Notes: generated by a model not told the origin, from the sequence alone. Positions 54,105 to 63,992 are shown, counted from the first letter of the stretch. The stretch is 64,000 nt of DNA from Mucilaginibacter sp. (GCA_031292485.1 JARLHA010000070.1:62001-126000); one strand, 5' to 3'. Numbers and translations: made by a program.

Positions 54105-54905
54105 CTATTTTCTGAATATAATTAAAAGTAAAGATAGGATACTGACGCCAACACTAAGATATTGGAAAGACCTGTCAGTTTGCTGAGCTATAATTTTATT
54201 GGGCTTAACATATACCAAATCATTATTGTGCAAATAATAATAAGGTGAATTGTAAACTTCGCGTGTATTTAAGTTTACGTGGCCAAATACCTTTTTTCCA
54301 TTATCATCACGTATAATCAAAATATCATTACGATCTCCCGTAACGGTAAGGTCACCCGCCATAGTTAATGCTTCAGGAAGCGTGATCATTTCATTTGGGA
54401 TAACGTACACAGCCGGTTTTGCGACCTGTCCGGTAATAGAGATCTTATAATTTAAAAATCTGACGTTAACAGATGGCTCCTTCAGATAAATTTTTAATTT
54501 ACCTTTGATATCGTTCATCACCTGTATAGTAGTAAGACCCTTAACGTGCGTGGCACCAATCAAAGGAAGTTGAATATCCCCGTTCACATCAACTAAATAA
54601 CCTTGTGAGGACGTTTGATCTGAAGAAGAACCTAATGAAGGGCTCGCTGAAGCGCCATCTTTTACAATGCTTCCTCCTGGAAACGGGTTAAAAAAACTGC
54701 TCGCTTCCGGGCTTAAAGAACTTACATATACCGACAAAATATCCCCTTGCTGAATGCGCGGGACATAAGCCTCAGCTACCCTTACTGTATCTGATTGATT
54801 AGCGGCCTTTTGAAAATAAATAAATGGTTTTTGATCAGCACATGAAGAATAGAAAAATATAATCAGGAAAAATACCGGTAATTTTTCAAATGTAAATTTT
54901 ATCAT
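54105..54905 (-). CDS. Polysaccharide export lipoprotein (Wza-like, SLBB)
   Basis: A 266-residue protein with a signal and lipobox SSC (Cys about residue 23), the Poly_export domain (IQQGDILSVYVSSLSPEA, DVNGDIQLPLIGATHVKGLT), and a following SLBB domain (ISITGQVAKPAVYVIPNEM). It forms the outer-membrane channel for the exopolysaccharide and works with Wzc. Residues 247-264 are hydrophobic, an unusual second membrane segment that is common in Bacteroidota homologues. First gene of the minus-strand locus; the promoter should lie in 54906-55370. Confidence 0.93.
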   Translation of the reverse strand: MIKFTFEKLPVFFLIIFFYSSCADQKPFIYFQKAANQSDTVRVAEAYVPRIQQGDILSVYVSSLSPEASSFFNPFPGGSIVKDGASASPSLGSSSDQTSSQGYLVDVNGDIQLPLIGATHVKGLTTIQVMNDIKGKLKIYLKEPSVNVRFLNYKISITGQVAKPAVYVIPNEMITLPEALTMAGDLTVTGDRNDILIIRDDNGKKVFGHVNLNTREVYNSPYYYLHNNDLVYVKPNKIIAQQTDRSFQYLSVGVSILSLLLIIFRK

Positions 54906-55370
54906 AAAAATATCAATTTCATTATTTTAACGGCAAAGTAAGATTCAAAAAAACGATCATGATAAGGTAATTTAGATCATCGATATTTTAAAATTTCCAA
55001 CGAATGGCTTTGCCGATTTTTAAAAGTAAATATATTATTAATAATGTAATTTTTAATTAAAAGTGGCAGGCATACCCGCAAAATGCTTAATCATTTGAAA
55101 TAAAATCATTTAAACTATTTGTTTGAATATGCCAAAATTGTGATATGAATGTTATAAGGCAGCTAATACGAGCGAAGTTACAAGAATATCACACAATTCC
55201 GGCCGAATGAATTTTATTTATCTGCCGATTGAACTATTAAGCATGCCCTATTTTGGGGGATGTTGGTTATTGAAACGGCACACCTCGTATCAGGAATCTA
55301 TTTAGTCGGGATATGGTTATAATTAATTTTTTTATTTCAAAATGGCCCGGCTGAAAAGTATCGCAGCAGC
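54906..55370. other. 465-bp gene-free stretch, probable exopolysaccharide promoter region
   Basis: AT-rich DNA upstream of the Wza gene. I see only a 21-codon frame starting at the ATG near 55145 (MNVIRQLIRAKLQEYHTIPAE, residues ending at a stop), too short to call. A leader or promoter for the minus-strand polysaccharide genes is the best explanation. Confidence 0.4.
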
Positions 55371-55573
55371 AATAATCTGCGCGCTTTCCTGGTAGTGCAG
55401 TTTACCATGCGGGTTATAAACGCGGACTTTGGTTGTCAATAAAACACACCGGGTTTACCATTTTTCTGATGTCATGATAAAATACACCCACTCTAACCAG
55501 TTCGCTACTCCACCCGATAGTTATAAATTGCACTTTCAGCAAGGCTGGCTACCCGGCGGCAATGCTGGAAGGG
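55371..55573 (-). pseudogene. Decayed fragment of a 7TMR-HD phosphohydrolase gene
   Basis: On the minus strand this segment aligns by eye, over its whole length, with 62343-62525 plus flanking bases of the intact HD gene at the right end of the window. The first 24 bases AATAATCTGCGCGCTTTCCT plus GGTA are identical. The translation gives FYHDIRKMVNPVCFIDNQS, matching LYHDIGKMENPLYFIENQS. Frameshifts and stops occur on both sides. The HD dyad codons survive at 55471-55476. It abuts the stop of the next minus-strand gene (55575). Confidence 0.8.
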
Positions 55574-55574
55574 A

Positions 55575-56057
55575 CTAATCACCGTCCTCTGCGCCTTTGT
55601 CATTAGGTACAATTGCATTTGTGCTGATTTCAGTATGCCTTATCTGGCCGCCTAAATAACCCGTGCGGGCAACCAGTCCAAACCCTATTAATGAGGCGAA
55701 TAATACAGCAATTGAAACTGGCCTCATCAATGACGACTGTTTAAGCGTAACAAATAAACCGATTAATGAAATGCTGCCAACTAAGATCAAAGCAATCAAT
55801 GAAATTAACGCAGACTCTGAGTGCTCTTCAATGACACTTTTAGATACTCCCTTAATATGCTCAACGGTTTCCTCCGCACCTTCGCCTGTCGCATAGGCTA
55901 TCCCGGCGCCAATAGCCGAAACTATCAAAACATTATAAGCAGCGATTAAAGTTGCATTGCTTTTGTTCCAAATCCCATGGATTAAAACAAAGCCGCCCAA
56001 GATCGATCCGAAAATCGGCAAATGGGTTATCAATAGGTGTATGTGTGTCTCGCTCAT
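55575..56057 (-). CDS. Four-helix membrane protein, DUF2231-like
   Basis: A 160-residue inner membrane protein with about four helices. The N-terminal HIHLLITHLPIFGSILGGF has conserved His residues that in DUF2231-type proteins may bind heme. It is divergent from the di-heme peroxidase gene, with 239 bp between the two, which suggests an electron-transfer role. No enzymatic function can be proven from sequence. Confidence 0.65.
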   Translation of the reverse strand: MSETHIHLLITHLPIFGSILGGFVLIHGIWNKSNATLIAAYNVLIVSAIGAGIAYATGEGAEETVEHIKGVSKSVIEEHSESALISLIALILVGSISLIGLFVTLKQSSLMRPVSIAVLFASLIGFGLVARTGYLGGQIRHTEISTNAIVPNDKGAEDGD

Positions 56058-56296
56058 GATTTTTCAATTTATTAAAGGTTACTCAAAGTTCTGAGAATTT
56101 AAATGACCGCGATCAATAGATAGTCTGATTGATGTCACTATAATAAGTCAACCCCAATATCTATTTGCTCCCTGATCGAATCATTTGAATATCTGAATGT
56201 TGTGATTTATGTCACGCATTTATATGATTCTTATCATCGGATTTTTAAAGGTAAACACCAAGATTTGAAGAATCCACCTATAAAATCCAAAGAATT

Positions 56297-57355
56297 ATGA
56301 AAACGCCAATACTAGGAGCTTTTTTGTTAACAATGATGTTTTCATGCAAGCCATCCGTTAAAAACCAGGCTTCTGAATCAGCAGCTAAAACCGACGACTC
56401 GATCATGCAAATTGCCCGAAAAACCTTTAAAATTTTACCATCGGTTGCGGAAAGTAAGGATAATCCCTTAACTCCGTCAAAAGTAAAGCTGGGTAAGTTG
56501 TTATATTTCGATACCCGCCTTTCAATGACCGGAAAGAATAGCTGTAATTCATGCCATAACCTTGCAACTTATGGCGTTGATAATAAAGCAACGTCAACAG
56601 GAGATGCCGGTCAACAGGGCAACCGCAATTCGCCTACTGTATTCAATGCTGCGTTGCACAATATGCAATTTTGGGACGGGCGGGCAAAAGATGTTGAAGA
56701 ACAAGCAGGTATGCCAATCCTTAACCCGGTTGAAATGGCCATTCCGCACAAAGGCTTTTTAGTTAACAGGTTAAGTTCTGTTAAGCTATACCAGGATATG
56801 TTTAAAAAAGCTTTCCCTGACGAAAAAAAACCAGTCAGCTATGCAAACCTTCAAAAGGCAATAGGCGCATTTGAACGTACGCTGCTTACACCGTCAAGAT
56901 TTGACAAATATATGGCCGGAGACAAAACCGCGATTACTTCTGAAGAGAAGGCGGGCCTTAAAGTTTTTTTTGACTCCGGGTGTAACAATTGTCATTTTGG
57001 GGTTGGTATTGGCGGAGGGACCTTGCAAAAGTTTGGATTGGTAACCAATTACCGCACCCTTACCAGAAGTAAAATGGATGATGAAGGACGAAAAAAGGTA
57101 ACTAAAAACCCGGCAGACAAAGATGTGTTTAAAGTACCAGGGCTACGTAACAGTGCAGGCACTTATCCCTATTTTCACGATGGCAGTATAGCTGATTTGG
57201 ATACGGCAGTAAAAATAATGGGTAAGGCGCAGCTAAATAAAAACTTAACTGATGCAGAGGTAAAAATGATTGTCGCTTTTTTAAATTCATTATCGGGAAA
57301 TATTAATCCGGATGATAAAATAGCGCCTCCGGAACTTGTGAAAAACAGGAATTAA
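56297..57355 (+). CDS. Di-heme cytochrome c peroxidase (MauG/CCP family), lipoprotein
   Basis: A 352-residue protein starting MKTPILGAFLLTMMFSC, a lipobox-type signal, so it is probably tethered to the envelope. Two c-type heme sites are seen: C83-N-S-C86-H87 (CNSCHNLATYGVD) and C229-N-N-C232-H233 (CNNCHFGVGIGGG). Members reduce hydrogen peroxide or oxidise protein substrates in the periplasm. The adjacent DUF2231-like gene is divergent. Confidence 0.93.
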   Translation: MKTPILGAFLLTMMFSCKPSVKNQASESAAKTDDSIMQIARKTFKILPSVAESKDNPLTPSKVKLGKLLYFDTRLSMTGKNSCNSCHNLATYGVDNKATSTGDAGQQGNRNSPTVFNAALHNMQFWDGRAKDVEEQAGMPILNPVEMAIPHKGFLVNRLSSVKLYQDMFKKAFPDEKKPVSYANLQKAIGAFERTLLTPSRFDKYMAGDKTAITSEEKAGLKVFFDSGCNNCHFGVGIGGGTLQKFGLVTNYRTLTRSKMDDEGRKKVTKNPADKDVFKVPGLRNSAGTYPYFHDGSIADLDTAVKIMGKAQLNKNLTDAEVKMIVAFLNSLSGNINPDDKIAPPELVKNRN

Positions 57356-57382
57356 AAAAAAGCTTTTAATTCAAAAAAGAGT

Positions 57383-57418
57383 CGCCAGCTTATTAAAAAA
57401 ATTGGCGTTCCTTTTTTT
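57383..57418 (+). terminator. Terminator after the peroxidase gene
   Basis: CGCCA (57383-57387) pairs with TGGCG (57403-57407) and is followed by CTTTTTTT. The stem is only five base pairs and the loop is A-rich, so the call is moderate. Confidence 0.45.
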
Positions 57419-57429
57419 AATTTAACTAT

Positions 57430-59112
57430 ATGAACTATTCCTTTCAACACCCTTATCCAATTAATAAGGAGTTTAAAAAACCAGTTGCATACTTTTGTAT
57501 GGAGTTTGCTGTTCACCAGCCACTTAAAACCTATTCGGGCGGCCTTGGTTACCTGGCGGGTTCTTTTATGCGAAGCGCTTACGAACTCGGGCAGAATATT
57601 GTAGGTATCGGCATTTTATGGAAATATGGCTATTATAACCAGGGCCGTAAAGGCGATGATACGATGGAAGTGCTGTTCCAGGAAAAAGTATACCATTTCC
57701 TTGAAGAAACAGGGATTAAGTTTACCATAAAAATATCCGGGCATGACGTTTGGGTAACCGCCTTTTATTTGCAGCCTGATCTTTTTAAAACTGCCCCTTT
57801 ATTTTTCCTGACAACAGATCTTCCTGAAAATGATTATCTGTCCAAAACCATCTCTCATAAACTGTATGACAGCAATCCTGAAACCAGGGCTGCCGCAGCT
57901 ATTTTACTGGGTGAAGGCGGGGCCAGGCTATTGGAGCAGATCAGCTATCAACCTGACGTTTACCATTTAAACGAATCGCATGCGTTGCCGCTAGCCTTTT
58001 ACCTGTACAGAAAATACCGGTCAGTAAGTGAAGTAAAAAAACGGTTTGTTTTCACCAACCATACACCCGAAGCCGGCGGAAACCAAAAGTCGGATATTTA
58101 TCTTCTTCAAAGAATGGGTTTTTGGGGCGATATCCCCCTGGAAGAGTTTAGGGAAATAACACAATGCAACGGGGATAATTTAGATCATACATTAACGGCG
58201 CTTCGGTTTGCGGGAAAAGGAAATGCTGTTTCAAAAATTCACTTAGCCACACTCGGGGATTTGTGGAAGGGTTATGCCGGAGTTTGCCCCCTCATTTCTG
58301 TAACCAATGCGCAAAATTATGCTTACTGGGCCGACAAGGAAATGTACACAGCCCTAACAAGTAATGACGATAAAGCAATTATTGAAAGAAAAAAAACATG
58401 CAAGGCCATGCTTTTTGAAGAAGTGGCCGACCAATGCGGCGTGATTTTAGATCCTAACGTACTGACGATTGTTTTTGCAAAGCGATTTGCAGGGTATAAA
58501 AGAGCGGAACTGCTGTTACATGATATGGATCGTTTGCACAGGCTGCTGAGCAGTAAGGAAACGCCTATTCAGGTGATTTGGGCCGGCAAGCCCTATCCCC
58601 TGGATTATGAAGCGATTTCCAGTTTCGACAAAATCGTGAACCTTTGCAAATCTTATCCGAATTGCGCAATCCTGGTTGGATATGAATTAAGATTATCAAG
58701 ACTGCTTAAGAAAGGGGCCGATGTATGGTTAAATACTCCGCGCCTAACCCGCGAGGCTTCAGGAACGAGCGGGATGTCGGCAGCTATGAATGGCTGTGTC
58801 AATGTATCCATCCCGGATGGATGGGTACCGGAATTTGCCAGGGATGGCATAAATAGCTTTATTATTCCTAATACAGAAGTTACGGAGCATAAATTTCAAC
58901 AGGATGAAACAGATGCACACAATCTGTATAATTTATTGGAGGATACTGTTATACCGTTATACTACTTGCAACCTGAAAAATGGCTATCCTTAATTAAAAA
59001 CAGCATGCGCGATATTTTGCCGTATTTCGACAGCAACAGGATGGCCAAAGAATATTACGACCAGTTATATAATATCTCCGGAAACGATAGTACGCCGAAC
59101 ATAGGCAATTGA
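57430..59112 (+). CDS. Alpha-glucan phosphorylase-like GT-B protein lacking the PLP lysine
   Basis: A 560-residue GT-B protein similar to the short alpha-glucan phosphorylases (FCMEFAVHQPLKTYSGGLGY at the N-terminus, VVFTNHTPEAGGNQK-like segment FTNHTPEAGGNQKSDIY, and IQVIWAGKPYPLD). In phosphorylases the motif GTSGMKAAMNG carries the Lys that binds PLP. Here it reads GTSGMSAAMNG, with Ser450 at that position. It is therefore probably not a PLP-dependent phosphorylase and may act as a sugar-nucleotide glycosyltransferase or a glucan-binding protein. Confidence 0.82.
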   Translation: MNYSFQHPYPINKEFKKPVAYFCMEFAVHQPLKTYSGGLGYLAGSFMRSAYELGQNIVGIGILWKYGYYNQGRKGDDTMEVLFQEKVYHFLEETGIKFTIKISGHDVWVTAFYLQPDLFKTAPLFFLTTDLPENDYLSKTISHKLYDSNPETRAAAAILLGEGGARLLEQISYQPDVYHLNESHALPLAFYLYRKYRSVSEVKKRFVFTNHTPEAGGNQKSDIYLLQRMGFWGDIPLEEFREITQCNGDNLDHTLTALRFAGKGNAVSKIHLATLGDLWKGYAGVCPLISVTNAQNYAYWADKEMYTALTSNDDKAIIERKKTCKAMLFEEVADQCGVILDPNVLTIVFAKRFAGYKRAELLLHDMDRLHRLLSSKETPIQVIWAGKPYPLDYEAISSFDKIVNLCKSYPNCAILVGYELRLSRLLKKGADVWLNTPRLTREASGTSGMSAAMNGCVNVSIPDGWVPEFARDGINSFIIPNTEVTEHKFQQDETDAHNLYNLLEDTVIPLYYLQPEKWLSLIKNSMRDILPYFDSNRMAKEYYDQLYNISGNDSTPNIGN

Positions 59113-59193
59113 GTTTTATTATATTTTCGGTTAGGTAAATAATTGCTTTCAGATTTTTCAGATCCATCCAAAATGCTGATAACAGGCATGTTT

Positions 59194-59772
59194 TCAGTAG
59201 CTACCTTTTGATTTTAGCGCCCAATACAATCCTTTAACGTTGGCCCTCCAACGGGGCAGCATCCACACCAGGATAATTTCCTCAACGAGGTCCAATATCG
59301 TGGCGATAGCTGTCAGATAAAACAAAATATAAATTGGTGCAGGCAGAAAGAAAAACGATATAAAGAAAAGGCCCTGCAGTATAGCTGCAAGTTTTGCAGT
59401 ATAGGTGTGAAAACCCGTTATTTTCCGGTATCTGACCAGCGCGAATATGACCTGCAATGCATAAAGTGATATTAATATAAAAACAAGGATAATTTCATCG
59501 ATCAGAAAACCAGGGTTGTATACTACAATGCCGACAATGGCGACGCCTACGGTAAGATCATCTGCTATGGAATCAAGTGAAGCGCCAAATTTACTGATAA
59601 CCCTGTATGCCCGGGCCAGGTAACCATCAATTGCATCCGTAAAAAAACTGATGACAAGCATCCATTTAAACAATCCGAAATCATGGTTAATGACTAATAA
59701 CGTCATTACAAACGCCGCTATCAACCGATAAAACGTTATTGCATTTACAATATAATAACTTGGCCTATGCAT
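59194..59772 (-). CDS. CDP-alcohol phosphatidyltransferase
   Basis: A 192-residue inner membrane enzyme with about five helices. The family signature D-x2-D-G-x2-A-R-x8-G-x3-D-x3-D is complete (DAIDGYLAR, then GASLDSIAD). It transfers phosphatidyl from CDP-diacylglycerol to an alcohol such as glycerol-3-phosphate. The gene overlaps the upstream cdsA gene by eight bases, and CdsA makes its donor, which fits a phospholipid synthesis operon. The exact acceptor is not determined. Confidence 0.93.
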   Translation of the reverse strand: MHRPSYYIVNAITFYRLIAAFVMTLLVINHDFGLFKWMLVISFFTDAIDGYLARAYRVISKFGASLDSIADDLTVGVAIVGIVVYNPGFLIDEIILVFILISLYALQVIFALVRYRKITGFHTYTAKLAAILQGLFFISFFFLPAPIYILFYLTAIATILDLVEEIILVWMLPRWRANVKGLYWALKSKGSY

Positions 59773-60589
59773 AACATAACAAAATTAAATAGCAGAAAGC
59801 AAACGGGGCCGAGCCTAATAACGAATCAAAACGATCGAGCATCCCTCCGTGCCCGGGTAAAATAGATCCTGAATCTTTCAGGTTAAGGCTTCTTTTCATC
59901 ATTGATTTCACCAGGTCGCCGAATGTTCCGGTAACAATAATAATCAGTGATAAAATAATCCATTCACTCGTATTAAGTGAAATTAAACCCAATGAAACCA
60001 GGTATGCAATAATAATTGCAAAAACAGCACCGCCCATGCTGCCCTCCCAGGTCTTAAATGGCGATATCCGGTGATAAAGGGTATGGCGGCCAAACGTTTT
60101 TCCGATAAGGTAAGCACCGGTATCATTTGCCCACAATAGTAAAAAATAACCCAACGGGATTTGATAACTAAAGGCACGAAGTGAAAGCGGTAAAAAAGCA
60201 ATGCATATAAAAAAGCACAAGGGTATGGTTATATAAATTATCCCCAAAAGCGTAAAGCCTATATCATGAAATGGATGACCTGACTGCATAAACAGTTTTA
60301 TAAAAAAAATGCCAAATATCAGTGGAATATTAATTAACAGGATTTTCCACCCGCTATTGCCGCTTATTACCAAAGCGAAGGTAGTCAACAAAACTACAGA
60401 CAAAACCGCGCCCGCCCACTTAACCGGCGAAATATCTTCAGTATCAAACAAATGGTAAAACTCATGCAAGCTAAGAAGATTTACTGTTAAAATCAGTAAA
60501 ACAAAACTATAGCGGCCTCCAATAATTGCCCCGGTAATTACTATTACCAATATGATACCTGTTAATGCCCGCTTAGTCAAATTGTTCAT
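59765..60589 (-). CDS. cdsA: Phosphatidate cytidylyltransferase
   Basis: A 274-residue integral membrane protein with about eight helices. The C-terminal CdsA signature is complete: SMMKRSLNLKDSG followed by LPGHGGMLDRFDSLL. It makes CDP-diacylglycerol from phosphatidate and CTP. Overlaps the CDP-alcohol phosphatidyltransferase gene downstream. Confidence 0.95.
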   Translation of the reverse strand: MNNLTKRALTGIILVIVITGAIIGGRYSFVLLILTVNLLSLHEFYHLFDTEDISPVKWAGAVLSVVLLTTFALVISGNSGWKILLINIPLIFGIFFIKLFMQSGHPFHDIGFTLLGIIYITIPLCFFICIAFLPLSLRAFSYQIPLGYFLLLWANDTGAYLIGKTFGRHTLYHRISPFKTWEGSMGGAVFAIIIAYLVSLGLISLNTSEWIILSLIIIVTGTFGDLVKSMMKRSLNLKDSGSILPGHGGMLDRFDSLLGSAPFAFCYLILLCYA

Positions 60590-60883
60590 GGTAATTAACT
60601 AAAACAAATAACAACCTTTAAATTAAATACGTCTGTAAAATCATTCTTTATTAAAATGAATAATCATTTGGTTGAATTATTGCAAAATGTCTATATTTTT
60701 TTAGTTTATAAATGATGATGAACAATTCTATTTATGACCTTACTTATATTTTACTTTCTTATAATTGGCGAGATTTGAGACATTTTTAAAATTGTTTGAT
60801 GTTCGTTCCAAATATTGCGATCTAAAAAATACGGCAATGAATTTCAGAAAACACAAATCCCTGCACCTCATATCTGGATAATT

Positions 60884-61894
60884 ATGGATTCCATTACCCA
60901 CCTTGCCATCGGAGCCTGCATGGGCGAAGCCTTTGCCGGAAAGAAGCTGGGTAAAAAGGCAATGCTTTGGGGAGCAGTGGCGCATAGCATCCCCGACATT
61001 GATTTTGTGTCGTCATTTTGGATGACTACCCCTGCTGCGTTGCTTGCACACAGGGGCTTTACCCATTCATTTGTGTTTTGTGTAATTGCAGGAACATTAT
61101 TTGCATTGCTCGCCGGGCTATGGCACCGACAAAATAATATCCCGTTTTGGAAATGGACCCTGTTTTTCGGAACGGTGATTTTTCTGCATGTATTTATTGA
61201 TGCTTTTAATAATTATGGCGTGGGTTGGTTTGAGCCGTTCAGCCATCGCCGGATCACATTCAACGCCATCTATGTAGCCGATCCTTTGTTCTCGATCTGG
61301 CCGGGTATTGCCTGTATTGCGCTGATATTTTTAAAAGTTGGTATACCGCAACGGAAAAAATGGTGGCAAATTGGGCTTGGGCTGAGTGGATTATACCTGG
61401 TATATTGCTTATTTAATAAAAACCAGGCTGATACAGACGTGAAAAGCATACTGCAAAAACAGCATATCAGTTATACCAGGTACTTTACCACACCCGCGCC
61501 AATGCAAAATTTGCTTTGGTTTGCAGTGGCCGGCAATAACAATGGGTATTATGTTGGCTTTCATTCCCTGTTCGACAGCAAAAAAGTAATTGATTTTCAA
61601 TACTTCCCGCGCAACGACTCCTTGCTAAATCCAGTTCGAGGTCACAGGGATGTTCAACAGCTGATCCGTTTCTCCAAACAATTTTATACAGTTGAAAAAT
61701 GGCGCGATAGTTTGGTATTCAACGACCTGCGTTTCGGCCAGGTAATGGGATGGGAAAACCCAAAAGGCAAATTCGTATTTCATTATTTTCTACAATACCC
61801 TGAATCTAATAAAATGGTCGTTCAGCGAGGCCGGGTTGAAGGATGGAACTGGCAAAGCGCTCAATCTTTCTGGAAAAGGATCAAAGGAAACTAA
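60884..61894 (+). CDS. YdjM/DUF457-type membrane metal-dependent hydrolase
   Basis: A 336-residue membrane protein starting MDSITHLAIGACMGEAFAGK. Metal ligands expected for this group are visible: His6, AHSIPDID (His34, Asp pair) and HRGFTHS. Four helices cover the first 190 residues, then a soluble C-terminal domain. YdjM-type proteins are inner-membrane proteins of unclear substrate. The upstream in-frame start at 60815 is less likely, since the family begins at MDSITH. Convergent with the HD gene. Confidence 0.85.
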   Translation: MDSITHLAIGACMGEAFAGKKLGKKAMLWGAVAHSIPDIDFVSSFWMTTPAALLAHRGFTHSFVFCVIAGTLFALLAGLWHRQNNIPFWKWTLFFGTVIFLHVFIDAFNNYGVGWFEPFSHRRITFNAIYVADPLFSIWPGIACIALIFLKVGIPQRKKWWQIGLGLSGLYLVYCLFNKNQADTDVKSILQKQHISYTRYFTTPAPMQNLLWFAVAGNNNGYYVGFHSLFDSKKVIDFQYFPRNDSLLNPVRGHRDVQQLIRFSKQFYTVEKWRDSLVFNDLRFGQVMGWENPKGKFVFHYFLQYPESNKMVVQRGRVEGWNWQSAQSFWKRIKGN

Positions 61895-61925
61895 AGTCGT
61901 TTACCTGATAAAAAACAATCACGCC

Positions 61926-63992
61926 TTAATAATCTATCCGCACATGGTAAATGCTCATTAACATTCGCTTAAATATGGTTTTGATGGTTTCAATATCCTT
62001 AAGCGTGATATTACTGTCTTTCAGCTGGTTTTGATCGAGTTTGTATTTTACAATACGGTCCACCAGGTCGCTGATGGATTTTTCATCAGGTTCTTTTAAT
62101 GAACGTGACGCAGCTTCCACTGAGTCGGCGAGCATTAAAACGCCGCCTTCCTTTGAAAAAGGGATTGGCCCAGGATAACGGAAGGTGTTCTCATCAATAA
62201 ACTTTTCAGGAAAATTCTTCAAGAACGATTGGTAAAAATAATCCACCCGGGTATCCCCATGGTGGGTTCTGATAAAATCTATAACAATTTCGGGCAGGTT
62301 TGCCCTGCGGGCCATCTCAATGCCTTTTTTAACGTGGCCAATAATAATCTGCGCGCTTTCCTGGTATTGCAGTTTATCATGGGGGTTAAAGCCTGAGCTT
62401 TGGTTTTCAATAAAATAAAGCGGGTTTTCCATTTTCCCAATATCATGGTATAAGGCTCCTGCCCTAACCAGCAAGGCATTGCCGCCAATGGTATAAATGG
62501 CGTTTTCGGCCAGGTTGGCCACTTGCAGGGAGTGCTGAAAGGTGCCGGGAGCTGAAAAAGCCATTTCGCGCAATAACGGCGCGTTGGTGTTGGTTAATTC
62601 GATCAGGGTAATATCCGATGTGATAGCAAATACTTTTTCAAAAATATAAATAAGCGGGTAAGCCAGCAGGGTAAGCAGTACGCTAACAACAAATGGCAGG
62701 AAATTCATCCAATCGATACTTCTTAAATTACCTTCGCGGATAAGCGAGATCCCGATAAATGCCAGAAAGTAAGTAAATGTAATGATCAGCGCTGAAATGA
62801 GGAATTGTTCGCGCCTGATGAGATTTTTGATACTATAGATGGAAACCATGCCTGCAGTAAGCTCAAAATAGGCAAATTCAAAGCTGTTTGGTACAAAAAA
62901 GCCAGCTATCAATACCACCAGTAAATGAATGTTTAACGCAAGGCGGGTATCAAACAGGATGCGAATTATAATGGGCACTATACAATAAGGAATATAGTAT
63001 AAATTGGGTAATTCAAATTTTATTGCCGCAGATAAGGTGACGAGCATAGCTGTTACTACCAATAATATTAAACTCACCAGGCGGTTGTCGTCATAAATAT
63101 CTTTCCTGAAAAGGTATAAAAACACCATTAATAAGGTAATAGCGATGGCAACCAGCAATACTTGTCCGAGTAAAACCAGCCGCGGATCGCCGTCGATCCT
63201 TGCATTGTCCTCAAACGCCTTTTTGTAAGATTGTAGTTTCTGGTAGGCCTCATCACTTACCACCGAGCCTTTTGCGATGATCACATCCCCCTTCTGCACC
63301 ATACCACGGGTGATTGAAAGGCCGTCAACGGCTTCTTTCTCCAGCCGGGATGTCAATTTACTATCAAAAGTTAAATTAGGTTGTATCCGGTTACTTAAAA
63401 GATCAATCAAAAAGGCTTTATCAAGATATTTTTTCTGACCAAGGACTTTATCACAATAAACCAACGCCGATTCTTTAGTAAACAGGTCGGCCGTATTTTT
63501 GTCACCCGCAATATTTTTATCAAGAATTGTTACAGGGTAATTTTCCGAATTCTGTTGGTACTTGGGGTCCGGACTATAGATGCCTTTGTCATAAATCAAC
63601 TTAAGCAATTCATCTCCGGCTGACTGATATTCATCTTTTTGCCTTGCTTTCATACTGGATGTATGCCATTTAACCGAGAGATCAGCGTTGAACCCTTCCA
63701 GTTCGCGGTCGCCAATTTCATCATCCAGCTGATAAACGGGAGTTACACTGGAAAGTGCTGCTTTTTCGTCGTTTTGAATTTCCTGAGGCGTTTTTAATAT
63801 GGCGAAGTTATAAGGCGAGATGAGCTCCTTCTGGTTCCAGATCCTCCCTTTTTCAATATCGTAACTAAACTTTGCCTGCTTGGGAAGTGCAATAACGATT
63901 ACGCCAATACTTACCAGCATCATTAAAAACTTAACATTACGGGAGTATTTGCGAAGCACTGCCTTTTGGCGTGATGAAGATAGTTTTGCCAT
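61926..63992 (-). CDS. 7TMR-HDED family HD phosphohydrolase (PgpH-like)
   Basis: A 688-residue protein. It has an N-terminal membrane anchor (residues 22-38), an extracytoplasmic 7TMR-HDED domain (about 40-270), seven membrane helices (about 275-470), and a cytoplasmic HD domain (about 490-660) with the metal dyad His516-Asp517 in YHDIGKMENP. Relatives (PgpH) hydrolyse cyclic di-AMP. No cyclic-dinucleotide cyclase is present nearby. A decayed copy of part of the HD domain lies at 55371-55573. Confidence 0.92.
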   Translation of the reverse strand: MAKLSSSRQKAVLRKYSRNVKFLMMLVSIGVIVIALPKQAKFSYDIEKGRIWNQKELISPYNFAILKTPQEIQNDEKAALSSVTPVYQLDDEIGDRELEGFNADLSVKWHTSSMKARQKDEYQSAGDELLKLIYDKGIYSPDPKYQQNSENYPVTILDKNIAGDKNTADLFTKESALVYCDKVLGQKKYLDKAFLIDLLSNRIQPNLTFDSKLTSRLEKEAVDGLSITRGMVQKGDVIIAKGSVVSDEAYQKLQSYKKAFEDNARIDGDPRLVLLGQVLLVAIAITLLMVFLYLFRKDIYDDNRLVSLILLVVTAMLVTLSAAIKFELPNLYYIPYCIVPIIIRILFDTRLALNIHLLVVLIAGFFVPNSFEFAYFELTAGMVSIYSIKNLIRREQFLISALIITFTYFLAFIGISLIREGNLRSIDWMNFLPFVVSVLLTLLAYPLIYIFEKVFAITSDITLIELTNTNAPLLREMAFSAPGTFQHSLQVANLAENAIYTIGGNALLVRAGALYHDIGKMENPLYFIENQSSGFNPHDKLQYQESAQIIIGHVKKGIEMARRANLPEIVIDFIRTHHGDTRVDYFYQSFLKNFPEKFIDENTFRYPGPIPFSKEGGVLMLADSVEAASRSLKEPDEKSISDLVDRIVKYKLDQNQLKDSNITLKDIETIKTIFKRMLMSIYHVRIDY

